Part shown: positions 25,491 to 35,091 of the stretch, piece by piece
Layout of the letters: each line of letters opens with the position of its first letter
Position numbering within the stretch: position 1 is the stretch's first letter
Origin: Gillisia mitskevichiae
Lineage (GTDB): Bacteria > Bacteroidota > Bacteroidia > Flavobacteriales > Flavobacteriaceae
Reading direction: 5' to 3'
DNA: 64,000 bases
Assembly: GCF_003634585.1 (NCBI RefSeq)
Contig: NZ_RBLG01000002.1
Span: 496,001-560,000 of the forward strand
The notes under the pieces: generated by a model
The model's input: the letters and a program-made list of their open reading frames with translations, nothing else
Told to the model about the DNA's origin: nothing
The model's database searches: none
Program-made: the position numbers and the translations under genes

Positions 25491-26798
25491 GTGATACATC
25501 ACCTACCTAATCTAGCGTGTGGAAAAATCAACTTTTTCTCCGCCTTCAGTTTAATATTGATTTTTCTAGTTTTTTCTTCTTCATTAAATGCTCAAGACAC
25601 GCTATCATCAGACGAGTTATTTATAAACGCAAGAACAGCAGCTTTCGATGAAGATGATTACCCAAAAGCAATAAGAATTACAAAACAAGCTTTAGAAATA
25701 AGTCCAGATTACGCCGATATTAGAATTTTTCTTGGAAGACTCTACACTTGGACCGATGAAGTAGAAATGGCAAGAAAAGAATTCGATAGAGTAATTAAAA
25801 AAAGTCCGGGATATGAAGATGCTCATTTAGCCTACGGTTATTTAGAGTATTGGAATGATAATCCAAAAAAAGCCTTAGAAGTTGTTCAACCGGGAATAGA
25901 TAAAAATCCGGACTCTAAAGGATTAATGATGCTGAAGGCTAAGATTCTAAATAATCTAGAACGATTTACTGAAGCCAATACTACCCTAGATGAATTACTT
26001 GCTTTTCATCCCAATTATTCTGAAGCCAGAGCTTTTAGTCAGACCATCAAGAATCTATCCTCAAAAAACCAAATTGGTGTAGACTATGATTTTGTCTATT
26101 TCGATGAACGTTTTAGTGATCCATGGCATTTGGGAAGTATAAGTTATGGAAGAGCAACAGCATTAGGTTCTGTTACAGGAAGATTTAATTACGCAAATAG
26201 ATTTACTACTAATGGAGTGCAATTTGAAGTAGATGCATATCCTAGAATCTCCGATACATTTTATGCTTATGTGAGCGGTGGTATCTCAGAGAACGGTGGG
26301 ATTTTCCCTAGATATCGTGCTGGATTTTCTTTGTATGCCAATCTTCCCAAATCCTTTGAAGCAGATGCCGGATTTAGGTTTCTAAGTTTCAGCAAATCTA
26401 CATGGATTTATACAGCATCTGTAGGTAAGTATTACAGTAATTATTGGTTTAATTTAAGAACCTATTTAACACCTTCCAATAATTCTCTATCTAAATCTAT
26501 TTCTTTAACTGTGAGATATTATTTAGCTGGTGCAGATGATTTCTTAAGCTTAAGAATTGGAACGGGACTCTCCCCAGATAGACCTGAAAATTATATCTTA
26601 TATAATGATGATAATGATATCATAGGAACAATTAAACAAGAGGATTTAAAATCTAGTAATATTAATTTGGGGTATAGAAAGTCTATAAATAAAACAAATA
26701 TATTTTCCATTGATTTAAGTGCGGAAAATCAAGAATACAAATTAGATCAAAAAGGCTATCAGTTCACTATAGGTGCAGGCTATACCAAAAGGTTTTAA
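25491..26798 (+). CDS. TPR-YaiO-family outer-membrane beta-barrel protein (GTG start)
   Basis: A 435-aa protein: signal peptide (about residues 14-34, ending SLNAQ), three or four TPR-like helical pairs (about 40-180, e.g. ISPDYADIRIFLGRLYTWTD), then a YaiO-type outer-membrane barrel of alternating strands ending IGAGYTKRF. TPR plus barrel is the plan of PgaA-type exopolysaccharide export porins. GTG at 25491 is chosen because the ATG at 25450 is out of frame and stops at once, and a later start would cut the signal peptide. It pairs with the GT2 synthase on the other strand. Confidence 0.82.
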   Translation: MIHHLPNLACGKINFFSAFSLILIFLVFSSSLNAQDTLSSDELFINARTAAFDEDDYPKAIRITKQALEISPDYADIRIFLGRLYTWTDEVEMARKEFDRVIKKSPGYEDAHLAYGYLEYWNDNPKKALEVVQPGIDKNPDSKGLMMLKAKILNNLERFTEANTTLDELLAFHPNYSEARAFSQTIKNLSSKNQIGVDYDFVYFDERFSDPWHLGSISYGRATALGSVTGRFNYANRFTTNGVQFEVDAYPRISDTFYAYVSGGISENGGIFPRYRAGFSLYANLPKSFEADAGFRFLSFSKSTWIYTASVGKYYSNYWFNLRTYLTPSNNSLSKSISLTVRYYLAGADDFLSLRIGTGLSPDRPENYILYNDDNDIIGTIKQEDLKSSNINLGYRKSINKTNIFSIDLSAENQEYKLDQKGYQFTIGAGYTKRF

Positions 26799-26800
26799 TA

Positions 26801-27952
26801 ATGAAAAAGAACATTGTATTTACAATTATTTTATTACTCCTTTTCTTACCATTTTTCATGTGGCTAGCTTGGATCTTTACTCCTAAAACAAAGTTTGTAG
26901 CAGCTATTATAGATAAAACAGTACTTACCACACAAGGGCAAGAACATATATCATTTAACTGGATCCTTAATTATAATAGATATACAAAAACATCCATAGA
27001 TCCTTACGAAATTGATCATGATTATTTTGGATTTTTCCCTTTGGAAGATGAAAAGTATAAGTTAAAAGGTCTTGAAAGATTTACCTCCAAGCAAATAGAC
27101 CAATTAAGTGATGATGCAGATATGGTATATTTTACAGATACCTATGGAATTTATAACAATGAATGGTTTCAGAAAACGAATGTTAACGAACGTTCCGGAA
27201 TGTTATATGGAGGTTTAAGTGATAAAGACCTAGAGTTACTAGCTTTAATGAAGGAGAAAAAAAAGTTAATAATTACCGAATTCAATACTATTGGCTCTCC
27301 CACACAATCTAGAAATAGAGCTCTTTTTGAGGAAATGTTTGCTTTAAAATGGACAGGCTGGACCGCCAGATATTTTGATAATTTAGATCTGGAAGTGAAT
27401 AAAGAATTACCACAGTGGTTAATTAAAAATTACAAAAAATCTCATAATAATCAATGGCCTTTTACAAAATCTGGAATTGCATTTGTGAATGATCAAGACC
27501 AAGTGGTGATCTTAGAAGAGGACACTCATTTAAGCAATGCAATGCCGCATATAATTAGTACAGAATTTGCTCAAGATCATTATGGTCTACCTGAAAAGAT
27601 TAGATACTCATTCTGGTTTGATGTAATGAAACCAGATTTAAAGGTCAATGAAGTAATATCATCGTTTAATATAAGCACCAATAAAGAAGGTATGAAGGAA
27701 CTAAATAAATACGGTATTCCTAACATATTCCCTGCAATTACAATGCATAAAAACAAGGATTATAGTTTCTTTTATCTTTCAGGAGATTTTAGCGATAATC
27801 CTATAAATTATAATTCTTCTTATTTTAAAGGCATAGGATACTTTAAAGGGATGTTTTACGATGAAAATGATATCACAGAAAGAACAAGTTTTTTCTGGAA
27901 ATATTATCGCCCTTTAATAAACACTATTCTTGAGGAATATATTGAAGAATAG
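26801..27952 (+). CDS. membrane-anchored protein of unknown function
   Basis: A 383-aa protein with one N-terminal membrane helix (about 5-27) and a periplasmic domain of about 350 residues without cysteine-rich or repeat features. It contains VYFTDTYGIY, IITEFNTIGSPT and a C-terminal aromatic stretch. I do not recognise the family. It follows the porin gene by 2 bp, so it likely works on the same polysaccharide, perhaps in the slot that PgaB deacetylase fills in other systems. No deacetylase metal motif is visible. Confidence 0.7.
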   Translation: MKKNIVFTIILLLLFLPFFMWLAWIFTPKTKFVAAIIDKTVLTTQGQEHISFNWILNYNRYTKTSIDPYEIDHDYFGFFPLEDEKYKLKGLERFTSKQIDQLSDDADMVYFTDTYGIYNNEWFQKTNVNERSGMLYGGLSDKDLELLALMKEKKKLIITEFNTIGSPTQSRNRALFEEMFALKWTGWTARYFDNLDLEVNKELPQWLIKNYKKSHNNQWPFTKSGIAFVNDQDQVVILEEDTHLSNAMPHIISTEFAQDHYGLPEKIRYSFWFDVMKPDLKVNEVISSFNISTNKEGMKELNKYGIPNIFPAITMHKNKDYSFFYLSGDFSDNPINYNSSYFKGIGYFKGMFYDENDITERTSFFWKYYRPLINTILEEYIEE

Positions 27953-27964
27953 TAATTTCCATTA

Positions 27965-30079
27965 TTAATTAGGCGTGTAATTGGAATAAATGGAATCTGG
28001 TATCATTTGTTTTCCTATAATTATTTCAGAATTACGTTGTTTAAACAATTCAAAAGCTCCCATTAACCTATTCTTTTCAGTTTCGTCATCCACTAGATCT
28101 TCACCCAAATCTTTGTTCATCTTAAAAAGATCTGTCCCATTTAGATGATATTCTCCCATAATAAAATCATCTAAATTAGTTTTTGTTTGCATCAATGGTA
28201 AGTAATGAATATTCTGAAAGCTTCTGGTAGTATCCAAGCCCTGCCCTACCCAACTTGTGTATTTAGGTAATTTAATATTATGATTGCTTTTTAAATAAGA
28301 TAATATACTTGGAGTAATATTGAAATGTGTAGAAACAGATTCAATCTCTGCAGTCCTCTTTAATAAGGGAGAATAAACAATTAACGGCACATGATATCTA
28401 TCTATTTTCGTGCTCATTGGGATTTCCGGAATCCTATGATCTCCAGTTATAAGAAAGATCGTATTATCATAATCTGCTCTCTTTTTGTATTCTTCGAAGA
28501 AATTTTTCAAGGCATCATCTGCGTACAATATAGTTAGATATTGCTTCGCATAATTTCTATGAGATTCCTTCTCAGATTCATTAAATCTGAGATAATCCAT
28601 TCGTTCTTCAAATTTGGTGTTGTATTTATCTACCTCATCAATTAGAAACGGACTATGCGTAGTGACCGTTAAAAGCACACTTAACTGGGGTTTTTCTTCT
28701 ACTTCTTTTCTAGAATTCAGAAAATATCTATATAGCTCTTTATCGTTATATCCCCATGAAAATCCATTATTTGCTGGTAATTTTTTATATCCTGAAGGGA
28801 ATGTTTTTTCATCATTCAATTCATCTATTTTATTGGCATTTAAGTAGAGTGCCATATTATCAAATTGTGCATCACCTCCATAATAGAAAGAGGTGTTATA
28901 ACCATTAAATTTTAGAGTATTCAATAAAGACAATTGCTTAGGCATGTTATTACCCATCCCTAAATATCCGTTTTCTGCAAAAGGTAAAGAGCCAAGTAAA
29001 GATGGTAATACAGCAAAAGTTCTTCCCCCTTGACTTAGGAAGTTTTTCCAATACATTCCGTCTTCTGCAAGATCTGTCAAGAACGGTGTGAAATTCCCTA
29101 AATATGCTCCTTCATTTGTAAACGCCCTTCCTAAGCCTTCAACTAAAATAATAACAATATTTGGAGCTTTCTCTTGTGGAGTGAAAAATGGAGATAATAC
29201 ATCGTTAGTAACTTCCTCATGTAAAAAAGGATAATTCTCTTCATCTATAAAATTAAATGTAATGCCTTCACTAAACTTATTAAAAAAGTCACCAATATAA
29301 TTATCGGCATAGATATCTGTTTCAAAAATCACTGGATTATAATAGGAATATGCGCTGCTATAAAAATGATCAGATTTATTGGTGACCAAACTATTGGCAT
29401 AATCTGAATCTAAATTTACCTTTCCAACTGCTTTATATTCACTAAAGGACATAAATAAAAGCGAAACCAGTGGCAAAATGAGAGCAATATAAAATGTTGG
29501 CTTCACCCTTTTGGTAAATAAATGAGTAGAAAAAATAACAATACTAATAAGAACTATAAAAGTAATAATAGAAACTGCATTTAAGCCACCAGAAGAACCA
29601 ACAGTTTGCTTAATGTCTTCTATACTGTAACCAAAAAGATCGGCTCCCAGCATTACCAATGCAGCATTAAAATAATTTAGCAGTAAAATTTGAATTACAA
29701 AAAACAAGATCATTAAAATCTGGAAACTTAATCTCGCTAATCTGGGAGAAAGCAAATAAATTGGGACATATATAATATAAATTATAAGCACCCATTTTAA
29801 CCAAAATAATAGGTCTAAATATCCACTCCAAAGTAATAGGTTAAAAAATCCACTAGGTAAACCATTAGTAAAAGAATTAAGGCTTAACTCTACTGCACTA
29901 AACACAAACATGAGTAACAACCAAATAAGCGAAAAACTTGCAAAGTATCTTGTAGCGTGAACTAATCTTTCTTTTAATGAAATTCGTTTTGTATCCTTTG
30001 CCATTCTCAAAATGTTAAAATAGGTGATTTGGGGTAAACCGTATTTTTTAAAGTATTCAAAAATAGAATTATTTTTCAA
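27965..30079 (-). CDS. LTA synthase-like / sulfatase-family membrane enzyme
   Basis: A 704-aa enzyme: five N-terminal membrane helices (about 48-66, 95-110, 118-136, 168-187, 198-213), then a periplasmic alkaline-phosphatase-fold domain with metal ligand E314 (LVEGLGR), nucleophile T354 (GGRTFAVLPSL) and ITGDHR. This is the layout of lipoteichoic acid synthases and phosphoethanolamine/phosphoglycerol transferases. In a Gram-negative it probably adds a phosphorylated group to a glycan or lipid. It converges on the porin/383-aa unit with 12 bp between stops. Confidence 0.85.
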   Translation of the reverse strand: MKNNSIFEYFKKYGLPQITYFNILRMAKDTKRISLKERLVHATRYFASFSLIWLLLMFVFSAVELSLNSFTNGLPSGFFNLLLWSGYLDLLFWLKWVLIIYIIYVPIYLLSPRLARLSFQILMILFFVIQILLLNYFNAALVMLGADLFGYSIEDIKQTVGSSGGLNAVSIITFIVLISIVIFSTHLFTKRVKPTFYIALILPLVSLLFMSFSEYKAVGKVNLDSDYANSLVTNKSDHFYSSAYSYYNPVIFETDIYADNYIGDFFNKFSEGITFNFIDEENYPFLHEEVTNDVLSPFFTPQEKAPNIVIILVEGLGRAFTNEGAYLGNFTPFLTDLAEDGMYWKNFLSQGGRTFAVLPSLLGSLPFAENGYLGMGNNMPKQLSLLNTLKFNGYNTSFYYGGDAQFDNMALYLNANKIDELNDEKTFPSGYKKLPANNGFSWGYNDKELYRYFLNSRKEVEEKPQLSVLLTVTTHSPFLIDEVDKYNTKFEERMDYLRFNESEKESHRNYAKQYLTILYADDALKNFFEEYKKRADYDNTIFLITGDHRIPEIPMSTKIDRYHVPLIVYSPLLKRTAEIESVSTHFNITPSILSYLKSNHNIKLPKYTSWVGQGLDTTRSFQNIHYLPLMQTKTNLDDFIMGEYHLNGTDLFKMNKDLGEDLVDDETEKNRLMGAFELFKQRNSEIIIGKQMIPDSIYSNYTPN

Positions 30080-30403
30080 TACTACTTTAGTCTTTTTGGA
30101 TATTCTAAAATTCTGAAATGAAAGCAGATATAGAAGAGGCTTCTATTTACTATATCTTAAGCTCGATCCTAATTTCTAAAATTATTCATTCTGTAAATTT
30201 TAATAAGAATTTATTTGCTTTCTTAGTCCAGCCATATTATCTCAATTTTCTTAAATATTAATATTCACAACGAATTAAAAGAGCCAATTTCTAAGCAACG
30301 ATTTATATTAAAATTAAAAACCTTTAACATTTTTAAAACCTCTCTGTATTTTATCACGTAGATATAGAGGTAATTCATATTTTTATTTAATTCTAAATTA
30401 TAC
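30080..30403. other. 324-bp intergenic region
   Basis: AT-rich sequence between the divergent LTA-synthase-like gene and the His-rich protein gene. It probably holds both promoters. I see no convincing box, palindrome or reading frame. Confidence 0.4.
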
Positions 30404-30919
30404 TTGAGGACCAAACGATCCAGTCATTCTATTTTTGTTCGCAGCCTACTGGTTGTAATATCCTTATTATATGTGATTTCTCCATTACACTCAGAATTTA
30501 ATATACTCCTTCATAAGATTTCTCATAATGTCATAGCTGCACTGCAAGTTCCAGATGATCATCATGCTATAAAACATACTGAAAAACATCATCATCAAAA
30601 TGTGGTTCACGACCATGAATTCTTGGTTTCAAGTCATAATGAATTGAAAATAGACAAGCATTCTAAAGGAAAAATTGAAACTCACAAACACGAGTTAATA
30701 TCCTTTTTCAACTCACTTTTTATTACAGATCATTCACAAAATAATAATGAAAAAGATTTTATCAAAAATAAAATAGATAAACATATACTCTCTTTTAATT
30801 TGGAATTAGCTTACTCCATTAAGGAATATGAAAAGAAGTGTTTATGGTTCTACTATAACTTATTTAAAGGCCTGAATTTGGAAATTGTAATTCCTCCTCC
30901 TCAAAGTACGCTTTCATAA
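30404..30919 (+). CDS. His-rich small exported protein (HYC_CC_PP-like), TTG start
   Basis: A 171-aa protein with an N-terminal hydrophobic segment (about 10-28), then a region full of histidines (DDHHAIKHTEKHHHQ, VVHDHEF) that could bind Zn or Cu, and a C-terminal YNLFKGLN...PPPQ tail like the small Bacteroidota proteins named HYC_CC_PP. The start is taken as TTG at 30404; no ATG lies before the hydrophobic segment. It is 195 bp upstream of a TonB receptor with a His-containing plug, so metal capture or sensing is likely. The role is inferred. Confidence 0.65.
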   Translation: MRTKRSSHSIFVRSLLVVISLLYVISPLHSEFNILLHKISHNVIAALQVPDDHHAIKHTEKHHHQNVVHDHEFLVSSHNELKIDKHSKGKIETHKHELISFFNSLFITDHSQNNNEKDFIKNKIDKHILSFNLELAYSIKEYEKKCLWFYYNLFKGLNLEIVIPPPQSTLS

Positions 30920-31113
30920 AACATATCTTAATTTATTTCAGCAGAAATAGAGAATGAATGGATTTTACATCCATCTAATCTATTATTATCTTTTGCTGAG
31001 TGCTTATCTATTCCTAAAACTTCTAAGGTCTAGATTCTTGTGATATGTATTCTGTTAACATACTTACATAAAGCGATCTTTCATGGATCCTAATAACTCA
31101 ATAAATTTCCAAA

Positions 31114-33342
31114 ATGAAATATATAATTACAATATTTATAATACTCTTTACCCATGTCCTCTTTGCTCAAAAAATTGAAGGCATCGTTGTTAGTTCGAAT
31201 AACCAACCCCTGGAAAATGTGGCGATATTTAATAAAAATACCGGCCAACATAGTCACTCTGATGCCTCAGGTTCATTTAACCTCTCTAAAAGTAATCTAA
31301 AGGACTCCGTATATTTTTCGAACCTCGGCTACAAAACTAAACTTGCGATCATCTCAGCAGAAAATATCGACCAGCCATTCACCCTTGTAATGGAAGAGTC
31401 TAGTATATCTTTAGAACAAGTAGTATTGGTTTCTGAAGTGAATGCACTTAGTAGACTAATGGAGATAGACATTCAGACAAATCCTGTAAAATCATCTCAG
31501 GAAATACTTAGAAAAGTACCAGGTTTAATAATCGGTCAGCATGCAGGCGGTGGAAAAGCAGAACAGATTTTTCTAAGAGGTTTTGATGTGGATCATGGAA
31601 CCGATATAGCAATTAGCGTAGATGGATTGCCAGTAAATATGGTGTCTCACGCTCATGGGCAAGGTTATGCAGATCTACATTTTGTGATTCCCGAAACCAT
31701 CGAGAATTTAAATTTTGGCAAGGGACCATTTTATTCGGATAAGGGCAATTTTAATACTGCAGGCTATATAAACCTTCAATTAAAAAAAGATCTGGATAAA
31801 AATTTAATTTCTTTAGAGGCTGGCCAGTTTAATAGCAAACGTCTAGTAAGCATGTTTAAACTTGTGGAATCTGGAAATAGCAAGGCCTATGTGGCGTCTG
31901 AATTATCACTATCTGACGGCCCCTTTGATTCTCCCCAGAATTTTAACCGAATAAACATAATAGGTAGATATAATTATAATTTAATTGGAGATCAAGAATT
32001 AACAATTACTGCTTCTCATTTCCAAAGTAAGTGGGATGCCTCAGGACAAATACCTCAAAGGGCAATAGACCAAAATTTAATTGGAAGGTTTGGGGCTATA
32101 GACGACACAGAAGGCGGGAATACTAGTAGATCTAACCTACTTATTAATCATTTTAAAAGAATTGATGGTAATAGCGTTATAAAATCGAAAGCATTTATTT
32201 CTCAGTATGATTTTGAGCTCTACTCCAACTTTACCTTTTTTCTTGAAGACCCTGTAAACGGGGATCAAATAAGACAAAAAGAAAATCGTGTACTCATTGG
32301 AGCAGAGAGTGTTTTTGAGAGAAAAAACATAGATCTTGGAAGCAATGGTGAGTTAGAGTATGCTTCGGGAATTGGGTTTCGCTATGATAAGGTAAACGAT
32401 GTGGAACTTTCTAGCACCCTAAACCGGCAAACAACATTAAATCAAATCTCTTATGGAGATATAGATGAGGTAAACACGTATGCTTTTTTGAACACCAAAT
32501 TTAAATTAGGAAAATGGACTCTTAATCCAGCACTTAGATTAGACTATTTTAAATTCGATTATTTAAATAAGATAACTCCCACTTACAATAATCAAAGTGA
32601 AACTAAATTCGCATTTAGCCCAAAACTTAATACGATCTATTCGGTAAATAGAGATTGGCAACTTTTTCTTAAATCTGGAATAGGATTTCACTCTAACGAT
32701 GCCAGAGTAGTGGTTGCCAACGACGGGAGATCTATTTTACCTGCCGCGTATGGATTGGATTTTGGAACGATATTTAAGCCTGTGCAAAAATTAGCTTTAA
32801 ATGCTGCACTTTGGAGTTTGTTCCTAGATCAAGAGTTTGTGTATGTAGGAGACGCAGGTATTGTAGAACCAAGCGGAAAGACTAGACGATTAGGTATAGA
32901 ATTAGGGGCGCGTTACCAAGCCCGGGATTGGTTATATCTTTATACAGATGTTAACTATACCTATGCTAGAAGTACAGAGCAAACAAAAGGGCAAGATTTC
33001 ATTCCATTATCCCCAAGCTTTACTTCATCTGGAGGAATTGGCATTAACGATCTCAATGGTTTTTCGGGAGGTCTAACCTATAGATTTGTAGATAATAGAC
33101 CTGCCAATGAAGATAACTCTATTGTAGCTGAAGGTTATTTTATTACAGATCTTAATGTTAGTTATAATTGGAAAAATTGGTCTTACGGAATTATTGTAGA
33201 GAACATTTTTAATACTGAATGGAACGAGACTCAATTTGCTACAGAAAGCCGATTATTTAATGAATCTGCACCTGTAGAAGAAATACATTTTACTCCTGGA
33301 ACCCCGTTCTTCCTTAGAGGTAAGCTTGCTGTAACTTTCTAA
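31114..33342 (+). CDS. TonB-dependent outer-membrane receptor, probable metal uptake
   Basis: A 742-aa receptor: signal peptide (1-18), an N-terminal carboxypeptidase-like beta-sandwich domain (about 20-95), a plug domain (about 125-230) with ILRKVPGLI and IFLRGFDVDHGTDIAISVDG, then a 22-strand-type barrel ending in an aromatic residue (LAVTF). The plug has VNMVSHAHGQGYADLHF, a histidine-rich segment seen in receptors for zinc or copper. The His-rich gene upstream supports metal as substrate; which metal is not known. A terminator follows directly. Confidence 0.88.
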   Translation: MKYIITIFIILFTHVLFAQKIEGIVVSSNNQPLENVAIFNKNTGQHSHSDASGSFNLSKSNLKDSVYFSNLGYKTKLAIISAENIDQPFTLVMEESSISLEQVVLVSEVNALSRLMEIDIQTNPVKSSQEILRKVPGLIIGQHAGGGKAEQIFLRGFDVDHGTDIAISVDGLPVNMVSHAHGQGYADLHFVIPETIENLNFGKGPFYSDKGNFNTAGYINLQLKKDLDKNLISLEAGQFNSKRLVSMFKLVESGNSKAYVASELSLSDGPFDSPQNFNRINIIGRYNYNLIGDQELTITASHFQSKWDASGQIPQRAIDQNLIGRFGAIDDTEGGNTSRSNLLINHFKRIDGNSVIKSKAFISQYDFELYSNFTFFLEDPVNGDQIRQKENRVLIGAESVFERKNIDLGSNGELEYASGIGFRYDKVNDVELSSTLNRQTTLNQISYGDIDEVNTYAFLNTKFKLGKWTLNPALRLDYFKFDYLNKITPTYNNQSETKFAFSPKLNTIYSVNRDWQLFLKSGIGFHSNDARVVVANDGRSILPAAYGLDFGTIFKPVQKLALNAALWSLFLDQEFVYVGDAGIVEPSGKTRRLGIELGARYQARDWLYLYTDVNYTYARSTEQTKGQDFIPLSPSFTSSGGIGINDLNGFSGGLTYRFVDNRPANEDNSIVAEGYFITDLNVSYNWKNWSYGIIVENIFNTEWNETQFATESRLFNESAPVEEIHFTPGTPFFLRGKLAVTF

Positions 33343-33361
33343 GGAAACAATGAACATAAAC

Positions 33362-33393
33362 AAAAGGCCCTGTAAAAAATTACAGGGCCTTTT
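33362..33393. terminator. bidirectional terminator
   Basis: A perfect 14-bp stem, AAAAGGCCCTGTAA with TTACAGGGCCTTTT, with a 4-nt loop lies between the TonB receptor stop and the racemase stop. A- and T-runs on either side let it act in both directions. Confidence 0.93.
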
Positions 33394-33396
33394 ATT

Positions 33397-34092
33397 TTAG
33401 CTAACAATCGAATCTTCAAGAATAAATTTCACCACCATCTCTGCGTGTAAATCAGTAGTAGCCAATAATGGTAAATTAAAATTATTTTGCTTAAGAAGCA
33501 TTGGAAGTTCTGTACATCCTAAAATGATCCCCTCAGCCCCTTTTGCTTTAAGCAATTCCATCTGGTCTATAAAAAAACTTTTAGCTTCTTCTGTAAATTT
33601 TCCCTGAGTTAATTCATTAGAAATATAATAATGACATTTATCTATATACTCAGGATCGGGAATTATTGTCTCAATACTAAAATTTCCTTTTAAATACTCC
33701 TGCATAAAACCACGTGTCATCGTAGGTTGGTTACCCAATAATCCCAACTTCTTTATTTTATTATTTGTAGCTTCTAACCCAACAGCATCTGCAATATGTA
33801 AGATAGGAATTCCTATTTTAGGCTGAACATAATCAAAAACCATATGAGGGGTATTCGCACAAATTACGAGCGCTTTTGCTCCGATACTTTCCAATTTTTT
33901 TGCAATATCCAGATAGGCCATATTAATTTTTTCCTTATTCTGTTCGCGCATAAGTTCAATATTCAAACTATAAATAATTAATGGCGGGTTGCCCCAAGTA
34001 CCTCTTTTCTCACCAACCATTTCATTGATCATCCTATAATATACAATTGTTGAATGCCAAGAAGTCCCTCCTATTAAACCTATTTTTCTCAT
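33397..34092 (-). CDS. aspartate/glutamate racemase family protein
   Basis: A 231-aa PLP-independent racemase with both catalytic cysteines in context: VICANTPH (about residue 78) and GCTELPML (about residue 193). The start IGLIGGTSWHST is typical of the YgeA-like broad-specificity amino-acid racemases. It is cytoplasmic and monocistronic. It is the last host gene before the island. Confidence 0.88.
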   Translation of the reverse strand: MRKIGLIGGTSWHSTIVYYRMINEMVGEKRGTWGNPPLIIYSLNIELMREQNKEKINMAYLDIAKKLESIGAKALVICANTPHMVFDYVQPKIGIPILHIADAVGLEATNNKIKKLGLLGNQPTMTRGFMQEYLKGNFSIETIIPDPEYIDKCHYYISNELTQGKFTEEAKSFFIDQMELLKAKGAEGIILGCTELPMLLKQNNFNLPLLATTDLHAEMVVKFILEDSIVS

Positions 34093-34200
34093 ATTATTTA
34101 TGGATTATGAATGTCTAGCTCCTATCACAAAATAAATTTACAAAGGCCAGTTGGGTTGGATTATGATCATCGTCATAAAATAGGATAGTCCAAATAATTT

Positions 34201-34232
34201 AAAAAGCCCCGAACTTTCGTTCAAGGCTTCTT
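34201..34232 (-). terminator. terminator-like hairpin, near-copy of 34274-34308
   Basis: AAAAAGCCCCGAA ... TTCAAGGCTTCTT forms an imperfect hairpin almost identical to the one 73 bp downstream. It is followed by GTTCGAGAGAACCTGCG, which has some resemblance to the T-arm of a tRNA. It may be a relic of an older insertion or duplication. Confidence 0.5.
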
Positions 34233-34273
34233 ATAGTTCGAGAGAACCTGCGATATTCGATTTTTTTTGAACT

Positions 34274-34308
34274 AAAAAAGCCCTGAACTTTCATTCAAGG
34301 CTTTTTTT
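34274..34308 (-). terminator. displaced tRNA-Pro terminator
   Basis: AAAAAAGCCCTGAA with TTCAAGGCTTTTTT (one mismatch) and a T-run lies directly beside the 16-bp tRNA-Pro fragment at 34310. Before the island inserted, this hairpin would have followed the 3' end of the reverse-strand tRNA-Pro gene, so it reads as the original terminator left behind at the far junction. Confidence 0.7.
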
Positions 34309-34309
34309 C

Positions 34310-34325
34310 GTCGGGGTGGCAGGAT
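34310..34325. repeat. attachment site, distal junction (16-bp tRNA-Pro 3' fragment)
   Basis: GTCGGGGTGGCAGGAT is identical to 41617-41632, the 3' end of the tRNA-Pro gene. It is in direct orientation and is the only tRNA-like piece at this end. The encoded CCA seen at the intact gene is not preserved here (CGA instead). Confidence 0.85.
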
Positions 34326-34384
34326 AATTTATTCAAGAACAAACTCCCTATCCACAGTGCTTTCACTGAAAATCAAATTGATGT

Positions 34385-34403
34385 TTCACCGAATGATTCA
34401 CCA
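34385..34403 (+). repeat. 19-bp repeat near the distal end of the island
   Basis: TTCACCGAATGATTCACCA occurs here, 59 bp inside the distal attachment site, and in the same orientation at 41498-41516, inside the other end. It contains TTCACC twice (TTCACC-GAATGA-TTCACC). It is a candidate arm-type binding site for the recombinase. Confidence 0.65.
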
Positions 34404-34815
34404 AACTTCATAAAACAAAGAGCTTCATATTATTTAGTCGTCTTTGTGTTGTAAAGATATGATTTTCTTTAAAATAGACTTTCCTAAAAACTAGTTTTCC
34501 ATTTTCCTGCTACTTTTTTTAGTAGATGCAAATGGACAAGATTTAGAAGTTAGCCGGACTGCATAAGCCGGGCTTCATACTTTGCCCTTTTATAAGTCCT
34601 TTCCTAATTCTAAATCTTGAAAGGAACAGCATCAAAAAAAGGTAGTAGCGAAGGCTCTGGAAGAAGTAAATTGATTTAATGGTTTGGGAATATTTATTTT
34701 CAGAAAAATTTAAGGTCAATCAAAAAAGGAAAGTGCTTAGGATAAAAAAAGTAAATTGTATGTAGCACCGTGAGACTATTTTTTCAATTAGTATTCCGTT
34801 TTTATTTTAATTAAA

Positions 34816-34875
34816 AATGAAATTAGGAATAGCAAGAGGGTAACACGCTGCGCGATGTTGCATATTCCTAATTCA
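34816..34875. repeat. strong 60-nt hairpin
   Basis: Outer arms AATGAAATTAGGAATA and TATTCCTAATTCATT pair over 15 bp with one bulged A. An inner GCAA/TTGC pairs as well, leaving a GC-rich loop with TAACACGCTGCGCGATG. There is no T-run on either side, so it is not a typical terminator. It could be a folded recombination site, a structured RNA or a relic of another mobile unit. Confidence 0.6.
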
Positions 34876-35091
34876 TTGACTGTAAGTTATTTATAATATA
34901 TTAGTTTATCTTATTTTACTAAATTTGAGACAAATGCCTTGAAAGCCCCTGAAAACAGGCTCATTTTTGCGACAAAATTATTGAAAACGGCTTTTGGAAG
35001 TAATTTTACCAATTATATTTTTAATATTTATAGCGGTTGGATGTTTAGATTTCAGCCGTTAACTCTAATAATTGATTGACGATTTAAATAA

